Below are positions 1-10,534 of a stretch of DNA of 64,000 nucleotides, piece by piece. The notes beneath the pieces are model-generated. The model saw nothing but the letters and a program-made list of their open reading frames with translations, was not told the DNA's origin and did not search any database. Where the stretch lies: NCBI RefSeq assembly GCF_002592045.1, contig NZ_MEJG01000004.1:124001-188000 (forward strand). The letters are read 5' to 3'. Every line of letters begins with the position of its first letter. The first letter of the stretch is position 1. A program made the translations under genes and the position numbers. This stretch comes from Parasaccharibacter apium. GTDB taxonomy: Bacteria > Pseudomonadota > Alphaproteobacteria > Acetobacterales > Acetobacteraceae.

Positions 1-33
1 GATTCCTATACAGAGATTGCTTTGGACCGTAAC

Positions 34-2232
34 ATGTTTGCTCGTTTTCTATCCAACCTGAATTTTAAGGTTTCATCTTTTCTTCCATGGTTATTCGCCC
101 CCTCTCTTAATGCTTTTTTCTTTGCCCTCCGCACGACTGTAGCAGCCTGCCTAGCATTAGGGATCGCTCTTTGGTTAGAGTTGGATAGTCCCATCTGGGC
201 ACCTATGACGGTTTGGTCTGTAGCACAACTTACCCGTGGAGAAAGTCTCTCTAAAGCACGCTGGCGCATCATCGGTACATTAATCGGCGGGACAGCAGCC
301 TTAATTTTTGTTGGTATTTACCCGCAGGCCCCTTGGGTATTTTTCCCGCTCATCGCGTTATGGATTGGCTTATGCAGTGGGCTTGCTACCTTTGTAAGCA
401 ACTTCCGCTCATATGCGCTTGTTCTCTCTGGTTATACCTGTGCCATTATTTGTATGGATGTCGTACCAGAAACCAACAACATCTTCATGTTTGCTGTCTC
501 GCGCGCAAGTTACATCATCCTTGGTGTTTTATGTGAGGCATTTATCGGCCTGCTTTTTGCTTTTAATCAGGACCATCTTGCCCATATCAGCGTTCGCCAA
601 AAGCTGGAATCCGCTCTCTCTTTAGTGGGTGACACGCTTTATCACATTATCCGGCAAGATAGCGGCGCTCTCACCGAGGCACGCAAATTATTTGGCACTA
701 TCCTATCTATCAATGACCAAATCGAATTTTCCGAGCTCGAAATGGGGGCTCATGGTCATGAAGGCGACCACGCCCGTGCCGCATTAGCAGCCGTCTCCGC
801 CCTCTTATCGCGCAGCTTCGGCATGGCAACCCGTTTGGAATTATTATCCTCTAATCATAAAGACTTTGACACAGTCATTATGGCCTTTACGCAGTTCTTA
901 CAGCATTTTTCCAAACGCTTACCTCAAGAGGAGGAAATCGCAGAACTCCTTGCAGAACTCCAGCATCTCAGAGACCTCTGCCGCCGTTATGCAACGCCTC
1001 ACCGTCGCACAACACTCCCGAGTGCCAATCCCTCCATAGCGGGAGAAAACAGCTTTATCACCAACTCCGATCTTGATGAGCGCATTCTCTTTTCCTCTCT
1101 AGGGGATCTCATTGGTGATCTTGAAGAGGCCATTACTGAATATCATGCCAGTACTCATACAATTCGTGGTGATCATTTCCAATTCCAACGTCATACACAC
1201 CATGATGGACGGCTTGCCTTTAATAATGGCTTTAGAGCAGCATTGGCCGTCTTAGTTACCTCCTTTATTTACGAAGTAACAGCATGGCCAAATGGCAATA
1301 CACTCATAAGTATTACCGCCTTAATTTGTGGCCTTTTTGCTACGAAGGAAGACCCTGTATTAGGGACTGTCAAATTCCTAAAAGGCTTGGCTGTAGCCTG
1401 GTTTGTAGCGTGGCTGCTCTGCTTTGCCTTTATCCCGATGGTCACAACTTATGAGCCCCTTATCATTATCCTCTCTATCGCGATGATGCTCGGCGGACTC
1501 GCCCGTGCCAACCCCAAAACAGCCCCTGCGGCTGCGGCTTATAATCTCCTCATGCCCTTAATGTTGGGGATCCAAAACCATCATATTATTGATGAATCAA
1601 AGTTCTATAATACGACCTTGGCAATTATGCTCTCGGGCGTTACAGCGGTTTTGATCTTTCGTAGCATTCTTCCCTTTAATCGCAAGGCCGAAGCCTTCCG
1701 CCTACGCCGTGCCACATTGCGCGAGCTCCGTAATCTTGCCAGCTTAAACAGCACGCCTCAAATCAGCACATGGATCGGCCATAACACGGACCGTTTCTCA
1801 CGCTTGCTTCGCCACGCTACGGCCATCACTCCACTTGTAGAAGCTGGCATACAGGGGACATTAGCTACCCTTACCTTAGGGCTAAATATCATTCGCCTTC
1901 GCGGTTTGCTCAATCGTGAATATTTACCCGAAAGCGCGCGCCGGCCTATTACGCTTGTTCTCTATTACATCGAACATTCATCCCGCCGGCATGACCGCGC
2001 CGCCCGTCTGACCCGTGCGGCCATTCGCCGCCTCCGCGAGCTTGATACACAAGACCATGAGGCCATCATTCGGCTAGAAATCACCCGCGCCTTGACCCAT
2101 CTTGTCGTCATTGAATACACATTGCGTACTAATGAGAACTTTCTTGATGCGAGCGAGCCTTTCCGCGGGGAAGGTCCCATTATCACACCTCCCCCTCAAC
2201 CGCCAACATTGCAAGAATTAGAAAGCACCTAA
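34..2232 (+). CDS. FUSC-family inner membrane protein (aromatic acid exporter-like)
   Basis: Predicted integral membrane protein of the FUSC/AaeB type, a family that includes efflux pumps for aromatic carboxylic acids. The architecture fits: an N-terminal hydrophobic block at about residues 25-180, a charged cytoplasmic stretch at about 180-395, a second hydrophobic block at about 400-560 and a soluble tail. The first block carries the family-like run LELDSPIWAPMTVW. I chose the ATG at 34; a TTG at 22 is in frame and the frame stays open to the window edge, so the true start could lie further left. The next gene begins 5 bases after the stop, so the two are probably co-transcribed. The substrate cannot be read from the sequence. 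Confidence 0.8.
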   Translation: MFARFLSNLNFKVSSFLPWLFAPSLNAFFFALRTTVAACLALGIALWLELDSPIWAPMTVWSVAQLTRGESLSKARWRIIGTLIGGTAALIFVGIYPQAPWVFFPLIALWIGLCSGLATFVSNFRSYALVLSGYTCAIICMDVVPETNNIFMFAVSRASYIILGVLCEAFIGLLFAFNQDHLAHISVRQKLESALSLVGDTLYHIIRQDSGALTEARKLFGTILSINDQIEFSELEMGAHGHEGDHARAALAAVSALLSRSFGMATRLELLSSNHKDFDTVIMAFTQFLQHFSKRLPQEEEIAELLAELQHLRDLCRRYATPHRRTTLPSANPSIAGENSFITNSDLDERILFSSLGDLIGDLEEAITEYHASTHTIRGDHFQFQRHTHHDGRLAFNNGFRAALAVLVTSFIYEVTAWPNGNTLISITALICGLFATKEDPVLGTVKFLKGLAVAWFVAWLLCFAFIPMVTTYEPLIIILSIAMMLGGLARANPKTAPAAAAYNLLMPLMLGIQNHHIIDESKFYNTTLAIMLSGVTAVLIFRSILPFNRKAEAFRLRRATLRELRNLASLNSTPQISTWIGHNTDRFSRLLRHATAITPLVEAGIQGTLATLTLGLNIIRLRGLLNREYLPESARRPITLVLYYIEHSSRRHDRAARLTRAAIRRLRELDTQDHEAIIRLEITRALTHLVVIEYTLRTNENFLDASEPFRGEGPIITPPPQPPTLQELEST

Positions 2233-2237
2233 CGATT

Positions 2238-3347
2238 ATGAAAATCCATTATCTCGTCACAAGCTTAGAGACAGGCGGGGCTGAGTTTGCCATTCCTGAC
2301 ATCGTTCATGCCCTTAAAACCTATGGGCATCATGTTGATGTCACCGCATGTGAACCCCGCGATATGGGAGCCGCCCCGTATCTTGATCGCGCAGGCATCC
2401 CGTATCGACTACTTGGGACAAAAAGGCGGCCTTTCCTCCTCACGCTCTTGCGTATTTTACGCTTACTCCGCAAAGACCGCCCTGATATTATTTGGACCTC
2501 CCTAAGCCGCGCTACGTTACTCGGCCAACTTGCGGGGAAAATCCTCTCCATCCCCGTTGTGAGTTGGAAGAATAGTGCAAGCATCCGTTTTACCACGACA
2601 GCGGGGCGGCCCATCACACGGTTATGGGTGGCGGATTCCCCTTATGTTGCACAATTTTTACAGGATGTTATGGAGATTCCTCCAGCAAAGATAACATGCT
2701 GGCCACTTTATATTGCTGCGCCTAACAGCCATCCAGCCCCGCAATGGGATGGCACAACACCGCTGCATATTGGCACTACAGGCCGCTTACATGAGGTTAA
2801 AAATTATCCCCTCTTGATTGAAGGCCTTGCTCTCTTCCGCCAGCGTTACCCACAATGGGCCGACCATATCCGCCTCTCCTTTGCTGGAGATGGCCCCCAA
2901 CATGCCGAGTTGGAAAGCCTCATCAAAACATATGGGCTTCAACACCATGTGTTTCTTTTAGGCTTTCAAACAAATGTCACATCTTTCCTCAAGACACTCC
3001 ATCTTTATACGCAACCCTCACGCTATGAGGGCATGTGCCTTGCCGCGCATGAGGCCATGAATATGAGCCTCCCTGTCATTGCCACACCAGTGGGGGAAAT
3101 GCGTCATAGCGTCCAACCCGGTAAAACGGGGTTTATCCTCCAGCCTGACCATATCCCAGAAACATTCTGTGAGACCTTAGCAGAGATATTCCAACACCCT
3201 GAGGAACTGCACCGCTATGGCATAGCCGCTAAAAGCTATATTGATGCACATTACAGCCGAGACGCCTTCATGCAGCGATGTGGAACGATTGTTGAAAGAC
3301 TGGCGCAGATGACTGGCATAAAGACATTGGAGAATACTCCATCATGA
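2238..3347 (+). CDS. Glycosyltransferase, family 4 / group 1 (GT-B fold)
   Basis: Retaining GT-B glycosyltransferase of the GT4 type, 369 residues. The N-terminal acceptor half starts with the glycine-rich loop seen in this family (SLETGGAEFAI). The C-terminal nucleotide-sugar half holds IGTTGRLHEVKNYPLLIEG and the E-x7-E signature in YEGMCLAAHEAM, followed by the usual PVIATPVGE. No signal peptide or membrane segment is visible, so it should act at the cytoplasmic face on a lipid-linked or glycan acceptor. It overlaps the following hydrolase gene by 4 bases (ATGA). The sugar and acceptor are unknown; lipopolysaccharide or exopolysaccharide assembly is the likely setting. Confidence 0.85.
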   Translation: MKIHYLVTSLETGGAEFAIPDIVHALKTYGHHVDVTACEPRDMGAAPYLDRAGIPYRLLGTKRRPFLLTLLRILRLLRKDRPDIIWTSLSRATLLGQLAGKILSIPVVSWKNSASIRFTTTAGRPITRLWVADSPYVAQFLQDVMEIPPAKITCWPLYIAAPNSHPAPQWDGTTPLHIGTTGRLHEVKNYPLLIEGLALFRQRYPQWADHIRLSFAGDGPQHAELESLIKTYGLQHHVFLLGFQTNVTSFLKTLHLYTQPSRYEGMCLAAHEAMNMSLPVIATPVGEMRHSVQPGKTGFILQPDHIPETFCETLAEIFQHPEELHRYGIAAKSYIDAHYSRDAFMQRCGTIVERLAQMTGIKTLENTPS

Positions 3348-4192
3348 CAAAACTCTGCCGCTATGGCCTCCTCGGCTCTGAAAAACCCGGATTAATTGAT
3401 AGCTCTGGCACAATACGAGACCTCTCCGGCCTTTGGGATGATGTAACACCAGAGCACCTCTCTCCCCACTCCCTTGCCCAACTAGCGAAGATTGATACAG
3501 CGACCTTGCCACTTGTGGAGGGCTCTCCACGGTTCGGCGTACCTGTTAGTCATGTTTCTAAATGTGTCTGCATTGGCCTAAACTATGCTGACCACGCCGA
3601 AGAAGCCGGTCTTCCCATCCCGCAAGAGCCAATCGTCTTTCTAAAAGCTCCTTCTGCCCTTTGTGGTGCTTATGATGATATTCCCATTCCCCCCCATGCC
3701 ACACAGATGGATTGGGAGGTGGAGCTAGGCATCATCATCGGCAGCACGGCACGCTATGTGACAGAAGCGGACGCTTTGAACTATGTGGCAGGATACTGCA
3801 TCATCAATGACGTGTCAGAACGCAGCTTCCAAATGCAATCCTCACAATGGGACAAAGGCAAAGGCTGCGATAATTTCGGACCTGTTGGTCCCTATCTCGT
3901 CACGGCTGATGAAATTGCCGAGCCACAGCAACTCCATCTCTGGCTGGATGTGAATGGCACACGCCGGCAAGATGGCTCGACAGCGACTATGATTTTCTCC
4001 GTCAGGCAGATTATCGCCTATCTCAGCCGGTACATGACCCTCCTCCCCGGCGACATCATCGCCACTGGCACCCCACCTGGCGTGGGGATGGGGCACAAGC
4101 CACCCCTTTGGCTGCAAGAAGGTGATGAAATACGACTTGGTATTGAAGGGCTGGGCGAGCAAAAACAAACACTAATACGGTGGCGGCAATGA
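3344..4192 (+). CDS. Fumarylacetoacetate hydrolase (FAH) family protein
   Basis: 282-residue member of the FAH / 2-hydroxyhepta-2,4-diene-1,7-dioate isomerase family, metal-dependent enzymes that hydrolyse, hydrate or decarboxylate 2-oxoacid intermediates. The catalytic core at residues 70-280 has the expected metal-ligand pattern: GLNYADHAEE, then the paired acids in MDWEVELGIIIG, then IINDVSER. GDIIATGTPPGVGMG near the C-terminus is a family hallmark. The start overlaps the preceding glycosyltransferase by 4 bases. Family members act on very different 2-oxoacids, including acylpyruvates and oxaloacetate, so I give no specific substrate. Confidence 0.85.
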   Translation: MTKLCRYGLLGSEKPGLIDSSGTIRDLSGLWDDVTPEHLSPHSLAQLAKIDTATLPLVEGSPRFGVPVSHVSKCVCIGLNYADHAEEAGLPIPQEPIVFLKAPSALCGAYDDIPIPPHATQMDWEVELGIIIGSTARYVTEADALNYVAGYCIINDVSERSFQMQSSQWDKGKGCDNFGPVGPYLVTADEIAEPQQLHLWLDVNGTRRQDGSTATMIFSVRQIIAYLSRYMTLLPGDIIATGTPPGVGMGHKPPLWLQEGDEIRLGIEGLGEQKQTLIRWRQ

Positions 4193-4338
4193 AAACACCG
4201 CCACCATCCTCGTGAATATGGAGCATCAGTTTCACAATACCGGGAGGAACAAGAATCATATTATATTGCTGATCCTCGGCACGTGAAGCTGAAACAATTT
4301 ATGATCTTATTTTTCAACACAATATTATCTGTTTTATA

Positions 4339-5352
4339 TCACAGCTTCTTTAACTTCTTCTGTGCATCTATATTACCCATAGATGCTGCTTTACGAAGCC
4401 AATTTGCCGCTATATGCACATCCCGCCTTATTGAATGTTCTTCTAAATATATGAGCCCCAAAGTATAGGCCGCAACATCATCACCTTGTGCAACGGCACT
4501 TTCCAAATAGGCTATTGCCGTATCGAGGTCTTGCCACCCCCAATAGATCGTCCCCAGCTTAGTTTCGGCGGGGGCATAATCCTTCCCAGCGGCCTTTTTA
4601 TACCAGCTCAAGGCAATATCTTCATCACGCTTCACGCCCTGTTTATTCTCATAAGCCAAACCTATATCATAGGCCGCGGCTGCATTGCCGTAACTCTCCG
4701 CTTTTTGAAACAGCGCAAACGCCTTCGCATAATCACGCGGGACAACACGGCCATCCCTATAAAATTCCCCAACTTTCACCAAAGCCCAATCATTATCATG
4801 ATCTTGTACTGCGGCTTTTTGGTACCATTTTAAAGCTTCGTTATCATCTTGAGGAACACCATGACCATTCTCATACAAAGCCCCTAAGCTATATTGAGCC
4901 ATAGCCAGCCCCCGCTCGGCAACTTTTTGATACCACTCCGCAGCCGTTGCATAATCCTGGGTGACACCACGGCCGTACTCATACATATACCCTAAACTAT
5001 ACTGCGCTACGACCTCTTCCTGCGCCGCAGATTTACGGTACCATGAAACAGCCTGCACATCATTTTGGGCAACACCACGACCTTCAGCGTACATAAGAGC
5101 TAAACTACGCTGAGCCTCGGGGTCCCCTTGTTTTGCAGCTTTTTGATACCACGCCACAGCTTTCGCATAATCGTACGGAATTCCCAGTTCGTATTTGTTC
5201 CCTATCAAAAACTGAGCCCTGACATTACCATGCTCTGCTTGCTTCAAAAGCGTAGAAAAGTCCTGATCCTCCAAGGCTTTCGCACATCCAACATGGCTGA
5301 AAGAGACCATAACCATGGCTGATAATACAGTTAGAATGATGCGCATCTTCAT
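4339..5352 (-). CDS. Sel1-repeat (SLR/TPR-like) periplasmic protein
   Basis: Secreted solenoid protein, 337 residues from the chosen start. It opens with a signal peptide (MKMRIILTVLSAMVMVSFSHVGC), probably cleaved after AKA. The rest is about eight Sel1-like repeats with the signature AQ.xLG.xYxxGxGVxxDyxxAxxWYxKAA. Sel1 proteins act as protein-protein scaffolds; the partner here is unknown. A longer frame reaches 5406, but the ATG at 5352 is preceded by AGGGAG at a 7-base spacing and places the signal peptide at the N-terminus. It is a single gene, convergent with the FAH gene. Confidence 0.85.
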   Translation of the reverse strand: MKMRIILTVLSAMVMVSFSHVGCAKALEDQDFSTLLKQAEHGNVRAQFLIGNKYELGIPYDYAKAVAWYQKAAKQGDPEAQRSLALMYAEGRGVAQNDVQAVSWYRKSAAQEEVVAQYSLGYMYEYGRGVTQDYATAAEWYQKVAERGLAMAQYSLGALYENGHGVPQDDNEALKWYQKAAVQDHDNDWALVKVGEFYRDGRVVPRDYAKAFALFQKAESYGNAAAAYDIGLAYENKQGVKRDEDIALSWYKKAAGKDYAPAETKLGTIYWGWQDLDTAIAYLESAVAQGDDVAAYTLGLIYLEEHSIRRDVHIAANWLRKAASMGNIDAQKKLKKL

Positions 5353-5443
5353 CCCGCAGCTCCCTAAACTCTGCTGTACAAGCAGCAACCTGCCCGAGAC
5401 TAGCACCTTCTATAATGATTCATATGTGAAAAATATGAAATCT

Positions 5444-5533
5444 TGGCGGAGAGAGAGGGATTCGAACCCTCGGAACGCTTGCACGCTCAACGGTTTTCGA
5501 GACCGCCCCAATCGACCACTCTGGCACCTCTCC
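5444..5533 (-). tRNA. tRNA-Ser (anticodon CGA)
   Basis: 90-base cloverleaf on the minus strand with a long variable arm, as expected for serine. The acceptor begins GGAGAGG, the anticodon loop is CTCGAAA (CGA, reading UCG), the T-loop is GGTTCGAATCC and the 3' CCA is encoded. It lies between the Sel1 gene and rplU. Confidence 0.95.
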
Positions 5534-5664
5534 GGGGCTTGGGAATTCACTAGGTAAAGACCTACGCCACTCCCTGTAATAATGTGCGTTATGGCGATTT
5601 TTCTCTTATATGACAAGAGGGGACATAAAGAGCAAACACACCGCCCCTTTCTAGCCGTTTTTTA

Positions 5665-5693
5665 TTGACGAACACGCAGAGAAAGAGTAAGCA
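5665..5693 (+). promoter_or_regulatory. Possible promoter upstream of rplU
   Basis: TTGACG at 5665-5670 is followed after 17 bases by TAAGCA. The -35 match is good and the -10 match is poor. It lies about 140 bases ahead of rplU in a gene-free stretch (5534-5830) where I see nothing else. Prediction only. Confidence 0.3.
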
Positions 5694-5830
5694 AACCCCC
5701 TGTTCCCGTAGTTCTGCGCGTCGTGCCATGAGCTGGGTGAACCAATGAAAAAAAGCGAGCGGGCCTGCCAGACCTACAAAGCTAGGGAGGCTAAGGGCCA
5801 GAGGCTTCGGTAACATAAAGAGAGTTTTGC

Positions 5831-6145
5831 ATGTTTGCAGTCATCCGCACGGGCGGGAAACAATATCGCGTTGCTAAAGACGCTATCTTGAAGGTCGAAA
5901 AGCTAGAGGCTGAGGCTGGTAGCACAGTGACCTTCTCCGATGTTCTTATGGTTGGTGGTGAAGGCAGCACCAAGGTTGGGGCTCCGCTGGTCGAAGGGGC
6001 TAGTGTTACCGCTGAGGTTGTTGCCCAAGATCGCTTGCCAACGGTCATCATCTTCAAAAAACGCCGCCGTCAGAATAGCCGCCGTAAGAATGGCCATCGC
6101 CAGCCGGTAACTGTTCTGCGTATTACCGCAATCAACGCCGCGTAA
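5831..6145 (+). CDS. rplU: 50S ribosomal protein L21
   Basis: Ribosomal protein L21, 104 residues, a 23S rRNA-binding component of the large subunit. It starts with the near-invariant [17 protein letters not shown] and contains [17 protein letters not shown], the basic C-terminal segment that contacts rRNA. An AAGAGAG ribosome-binding site precedes the ATG. rpmA follows after 29 bases, the usual rplU-rpmA-obgE arrangement. Confidence 0.98.
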   Translation: MFAVIRTGGKQYRVAKDAILKVEKLEAEAGSTVTFSDVLMVGGEGSTKVGAPLVEGASVTAEVVAQDRLPTVIIFKKRRRQNSRRKNGHRQPVTVLRITAINAA

Positions 6146-6174
6146 CTTCGCCCGTTCTTTAAGGAGACACAGTC

Positions 6175-7550
<1,376 letters not shown>

Positions 7551-7553
7551 ACC

Positions 7554-7596
7554 TTTAAAGGGAGGGACGCCTTCATCCCAACGCCCCTCCCCTTTA
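7554..7596. terminator. Bidirectional terminator between obgE and lutC
   Basis: The 49-base gap between convergent obgE and lutC carries AAAGGGAGGG near its left side and CCCCTCCCCTTT near its right, which can pair into a hairpin with A- and T-rich flanks. It is positioned to end transcription from both sides. Confidence 0.5.
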
Positions 7597-7599
7597 TCG

Positions 7600-8211
7600 C
7601 TACGCCCATACAACCGAAAGGCTGCGCACGCCTTGTGCGCCGCGGATTAAGACCCCTTCAATATCCGCTGTGGCAGAAGGACCGGACATTAACACGCCAT
7701 ACCCTGCTGTACGGAACTCCGAACGTTCCCGGTAGGCATTATGCATGTTCCCGACCAACTCATCTTTGGCGAGCAGAACAACCAAATGCTGTGCAAGATG
7801 GACATCTGCGAGATGGTCCTTCAACTCCACTTCGCTAAGGAAGATACCGCCCATCTCCGCCACGCCAAAGGCTGCACGCACCACCATAACATCCACTGTA
7901 TCTGCCTCTTGGTGCGTGGTGAGGTCCTCTATTCGTAACGTGCCTTTTACTTCAGGCACAGCGGTGCAGAGATTACGCCGTTTAGGGAAAGCACGCGCAA
8001 TCGCTGCCTCCACCGTCTCACCATCTTGGCGATGAATCATCTGCCCGCCCATCAAAGCAAGGTTGGATTCAAAACGCTCTGGGCTAGCATCTTGGTCACC
8101 CAGCATCACAATGGGAGGCAAAGGGTAAGCCTCCTCCGCAGGGGACTTCGACTTCACCGCCCGTAAACGACCAAGAATGACATCACGCGCGCTCATAGCC
8201 TTATCACTCAT
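7600..8211 (-). CDS. lutC: Lactate utilization protein C (LUD domain)
   Basis: LutC/YkgG-type LUD-domain protein, 203 residues, the third subunit of the LutABC complex that oxidises L-lactate to pyruvate in Bacillus and relatives. It contains the family-like VVRAAFGVAEMGGIFL and ends in YGVLMSGPSATADIEGVLIRGAQGVRSL, a conserved LUD C-terminus. The ATG at 8211 is preceded by AGGAGGGG and overlaps the lutB stop by 4 bases (ATGA); a longer frame up to 8268 would lie inside lutB. It is the last gene of the lutA-lutB-lutC operon. Confidence 0.9.
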   Translation of the reverse strand: MSDKAMSARDVILGRLRAVKSKSPAEEAYPLPPIVMLGDQDASPERFESNLALMGGQMIHRQDGETVEAAIARAFPKRRNLCTAVPEVKGTLRIEDLTTHQEADTVDVMVVRAAFGVAEMGGIFLSEVELKDHLADVHLAQHLVVLLAKDELVGNMHNAYRERSEFRTAGYGVLMSGPSATADIEGVLIRGAQGVRSLSVVWA

Positions 8212-9620
8212 GATGATGTCCCCTCCTGCGCGGTAGTCTCTTTCTTTAAACGGTTCTTTTTGTACCAACTATGGAATGTCTCCTTCACCGGGTGAGGGAG
8301 CTCGCGATGTTTTCCCCACGGGTTCAAATAATTATACAGCACAAAACGCGGCATGGTTTTTAAAGCCACCTCTGTCCCGCTAATGGAGAGGCGATATAAT
8401 TTCGGCTGGGATAATAACCGCCCGGCCATCTTCATAATTTCCTTTTTCACAAAAGGAATCTCATGCCGCTCGGCTAAAATACGCCGCCATTTATAAAGCT
8501 GGTCGTGAATATCAATCTTCACCGGGCATACATTCGTGCAGCTTCCATTCATCGTGGAGGCAAAGGGAAGTGTGCTAAACTTCTTCGCATTAAACGTAGG
8601 GTCGATAATCGCCCCGATAGGGCCAGAATAAACCGCACCATAAGACTGCCCACCAGAGCGCCGGTAAACGGGGCAAGTATTCATACACGCCCCACAGCGA
8701 ATACATTTGAGCGAGGACCAAAAATCCTCCATCCCCAACCGTTCTGAGCGGCCATTATCCACAAGGATGACATGCATCTCCCCGCCCTTCTTCGGCTTAC
8801 GGAAATGCGTTGTATATTGCGTAATGGGTGAGCCAAGCGCGCTGCGGGATAATAAGCGTATAAACACGCCTAAATCCTCCATCCGCGGCACAAGCCGCTC
8901 AATCCCTAATGTCGCGATGTGCAGATTCGGCAAATTCGCACTTAAATCCGCATTGCCTTCATTAGTACACACCACAAAACTCCCTGTCTCTGCAACAAGG
9001 AAGTTCCCCCCCGTCATGCCTGTATCGCCACTCAGCAAAACGGGGCGCGCTGCATTGCGTTGTGCCTCTGCCAAAGCGTGAGGGTCATCAATCGCAGGGT
9101 CTGTGTGGTAATGTTTGGCAAAAACCTTCGCAACATCTTTGGTAAGCTTCTGCACCGCGGGGACCACCACATGGCTAGGCAGCTGATTATCCAACTGTTG
9201 GATGCGCTCGCCGAGGTCTGTCTCCGTAACGGTAATGCCTTTAGGCTCCAAATATTCGCGCATTTCACATTCATCGGTAATCATCGACTTACTTTTGATG
9301 ATGGATGAATGACCATGCGCCTTGAGGATGCCCTCTACGATGCGGTTATGCTCTGCCCCATCGCGTGCCCAATGGACGTGAATCCCATTCTTTTTTGCAT
9401 TCTGCTCAAATTGCTCCAAATAATGCGGCAAATGGGCGAGTGTATGCTCTTTAAGCCGGGATGCTTGTTGGCGCAGCTCCTGCCATTCTGGCAGCTCATG
9501 CATTTGTTCATCCCGTTTCTGCCGCATCCCCCAGAGACGTTCATCATGAAAAATGCGATGCAGATCATCCCTTAAAAACTCCGCCGCCAATGAGGCATGC
9601 GGGACTGGCTTCTCCCTCAT
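8208..9620 (-). CDS. lutB: Lactate utilization iron-sulfur protein B
   Basis: LutB, 470 residues: an N-terminal LUD domain fused to a ferredoxin-like domain. Cysteines 306, 309, 312 and 316 (CIRCGACMNTCP) form one 4Fe-4S motif and CTNVCP near residue 361 contributes the second. The LUD part shows GNFLVAETGSFVVCTNEGNADL, typical of the family. It would pass electrons from lactate oxidation towards the respiratory chain. It overlaps lutA and lutC by 4 bases each, so the three subunits are translationally coupled. Confidence 0.93.
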   Translation of the reverse strand: MREKPVPHASLAAEFLRDDLHRIFHDERLWGMRQKRDEQMHELPEWQELRQQASRLKEHTLAHLPHYLEQFEQNAKKNGIHVHWARDGAEHNRIVEGILKAHGHSSIIKSKSMITDECEMREYLEPKGITVTETDLGERIQQLDNQLPSHVVVPAVQKLTKDVAKVFAKHYHTDPAIDDPHALAEAQRNAARPVLLSGDTGMTGGNFLVAETGSFVVCTNEGNADLSANLPNLHIATLGIERLVPRMEDLGVFIRLLSRSALGSPITQYTTHFRKPKKGGEMHVILVDNGRSERLGMEDFWSSLKCIRCGACMNTCPVYRRSGGQSYGAVYSGPIGAIIDPTFNAKKFSTLPFASTMNGSCTNVCPVKIDIHDQLYKWRRILAERHEIPFVKKEIMKMAGRLLSQPKLYRLSISGTEVALKTMPRFVLYNYLNPWGKHRELPHPVKETFHSWYKKNRLKKETTAQEGTSS

Positions 9621-10360
9621 GAGCGCGCTCCATTAAGAATATCAGCAATATGAATAAAGCGGACTGGCACGCCATTGCGCTCCGCACAACCTTGTTGGTG
9701 CATCATGCAAGATGTATCGGCAGAGACGATATATTCCGCCCCCGCATTATGGTGATCGTTCACTTTATCCAACCCCATCCGTGCTGAGACGGCTTCCTCC
9801 GTTACGGAATATGTGCCGCCAAAACCACAACATTCATCAGGGCGTTTCGGTGTTGCGAAGGAAATACCCTTCACCGCAGAAAGTAACGTCTTAGGTTTGG
9901 AGAAGAACGGCTCGCCCAACTCGGACATGCTGGCCGTACGCAAAGCGCGTAATGTTGCACAACTATTATGCAGCCCTACTTTGTGAGGAAACTCTGCCCA
10001 AGGGAACTCCCGCACCCGCAGCACATCATGAATGAACTCTACAAGCTCATACGTATTTTGCCGCACATGACGGACCTCATCAGTCTGCTCAATCGCATCA
10101 AAATTCTCACGAATATGATGAACACAGCTCCCAGATGGAGCCACAATCATATCATATTTAGCGAAATTGCGGACAAAGAGCGCTTCTGTCTCTTTCGCAT
10201 CGCGATTGCATCCAGAGTTCGCCATAGGCTGACCACAACAGGTTTGGTCCATAGGATACTCAACATCCTGCCCCAATTTCTCCAGCAACTCCAACGTTGC
10301 GATGCCTGTTTTGGGAAAGAATGCATCTATATAACAAGGAATAAATAAGCCAATTTTCAT
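9617..10360 (-). CDS. lutA: Lactate utilization protein A (CCG-domain protein)
   Basis: LutA, 247 residues, with two cysteine-rich CCG domains: CCGQPMANSGC near residue 41 and CCGFGGTYSV near residue 176. Such domains bind FeS clusters in lactate, glycolate and heterodisulfide oxidoreductases. It is the first gene of lutABC. No lactate permease and no LutR-type regulator is adjacent. A LutABC system fits an acetic acid bacterium living on sugar- and lactate-rich substrates; the exact substrate is inferred from the family. Confidence 0.92.
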   Translation of the reverse strand: MKIGLFIPCYIDAFFPKTGIATLELLEKLGQDVEYPMDQTCCGQPMANSGCNRDAKETEALFVRNFAKYDMIVAPSGSCVHHIRENFDAIEQTDEVRHVRQNTYELVEFIHDVLRVREFPWAEFPHKVGLHNSCATLRALRTASMSELGEPFFSKPKTLLSAVKGISFATPKRPDECCGFGGTYSVTEEAVSARMGLDKVNDHHNAGAEYIVSADTSCMMHQQGCAERNGVPVRFIHIADILNGARS

Positions 10361-10477
10361 AATAATTTACCCTACGATAGGTAGAATAAATCATCAATAA
10401 AACAAAATGTTATCAATCCTAATCCTTTACAGGACAATCAACTAATAATCACTCTCATCTATACTGACCCTCTTATG

Positions 10478-10505
10478 AAAAAAGGGGACGTTCATCACGT
10501 CCCCT
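10478..10505 (-). terminator. Rho-independent terminator after alsS
   Basis: A perfect 9-base-pair stem, AGGGGACGT with ACGTCCCCT around a 5-base loop, is followed on the minus strand by six T. It lies 29 bases beyond the alsS stop and closes the alsD-alsS unit. Confidence 0.9.
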
Positions 10506-10534
10506 CTCCTCACGACCTAATAAAAGGCTACCTC

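Noticed and set aside
4180-4207. GGTGGCGG / CCGCCACC hairpin at the end of the FAH gene as a terminator
   Set aside because: The stem is perfect but lies across the stop codon and no T-run follows, so I could not support a rho-independent terminator.
5589-5816. Open frame on the minus strand between tRNA-Ser and rplU
   Set aside because: Low-complexity translation, no family resemblance, and it lies in the probable rplU promoter and leader region.
10361-10477. LutR-like operator ahead of lutA
   Set aside because: The gap is AT-rich, but no convincing inverted repeat stands out and no regulator gene adjoins.
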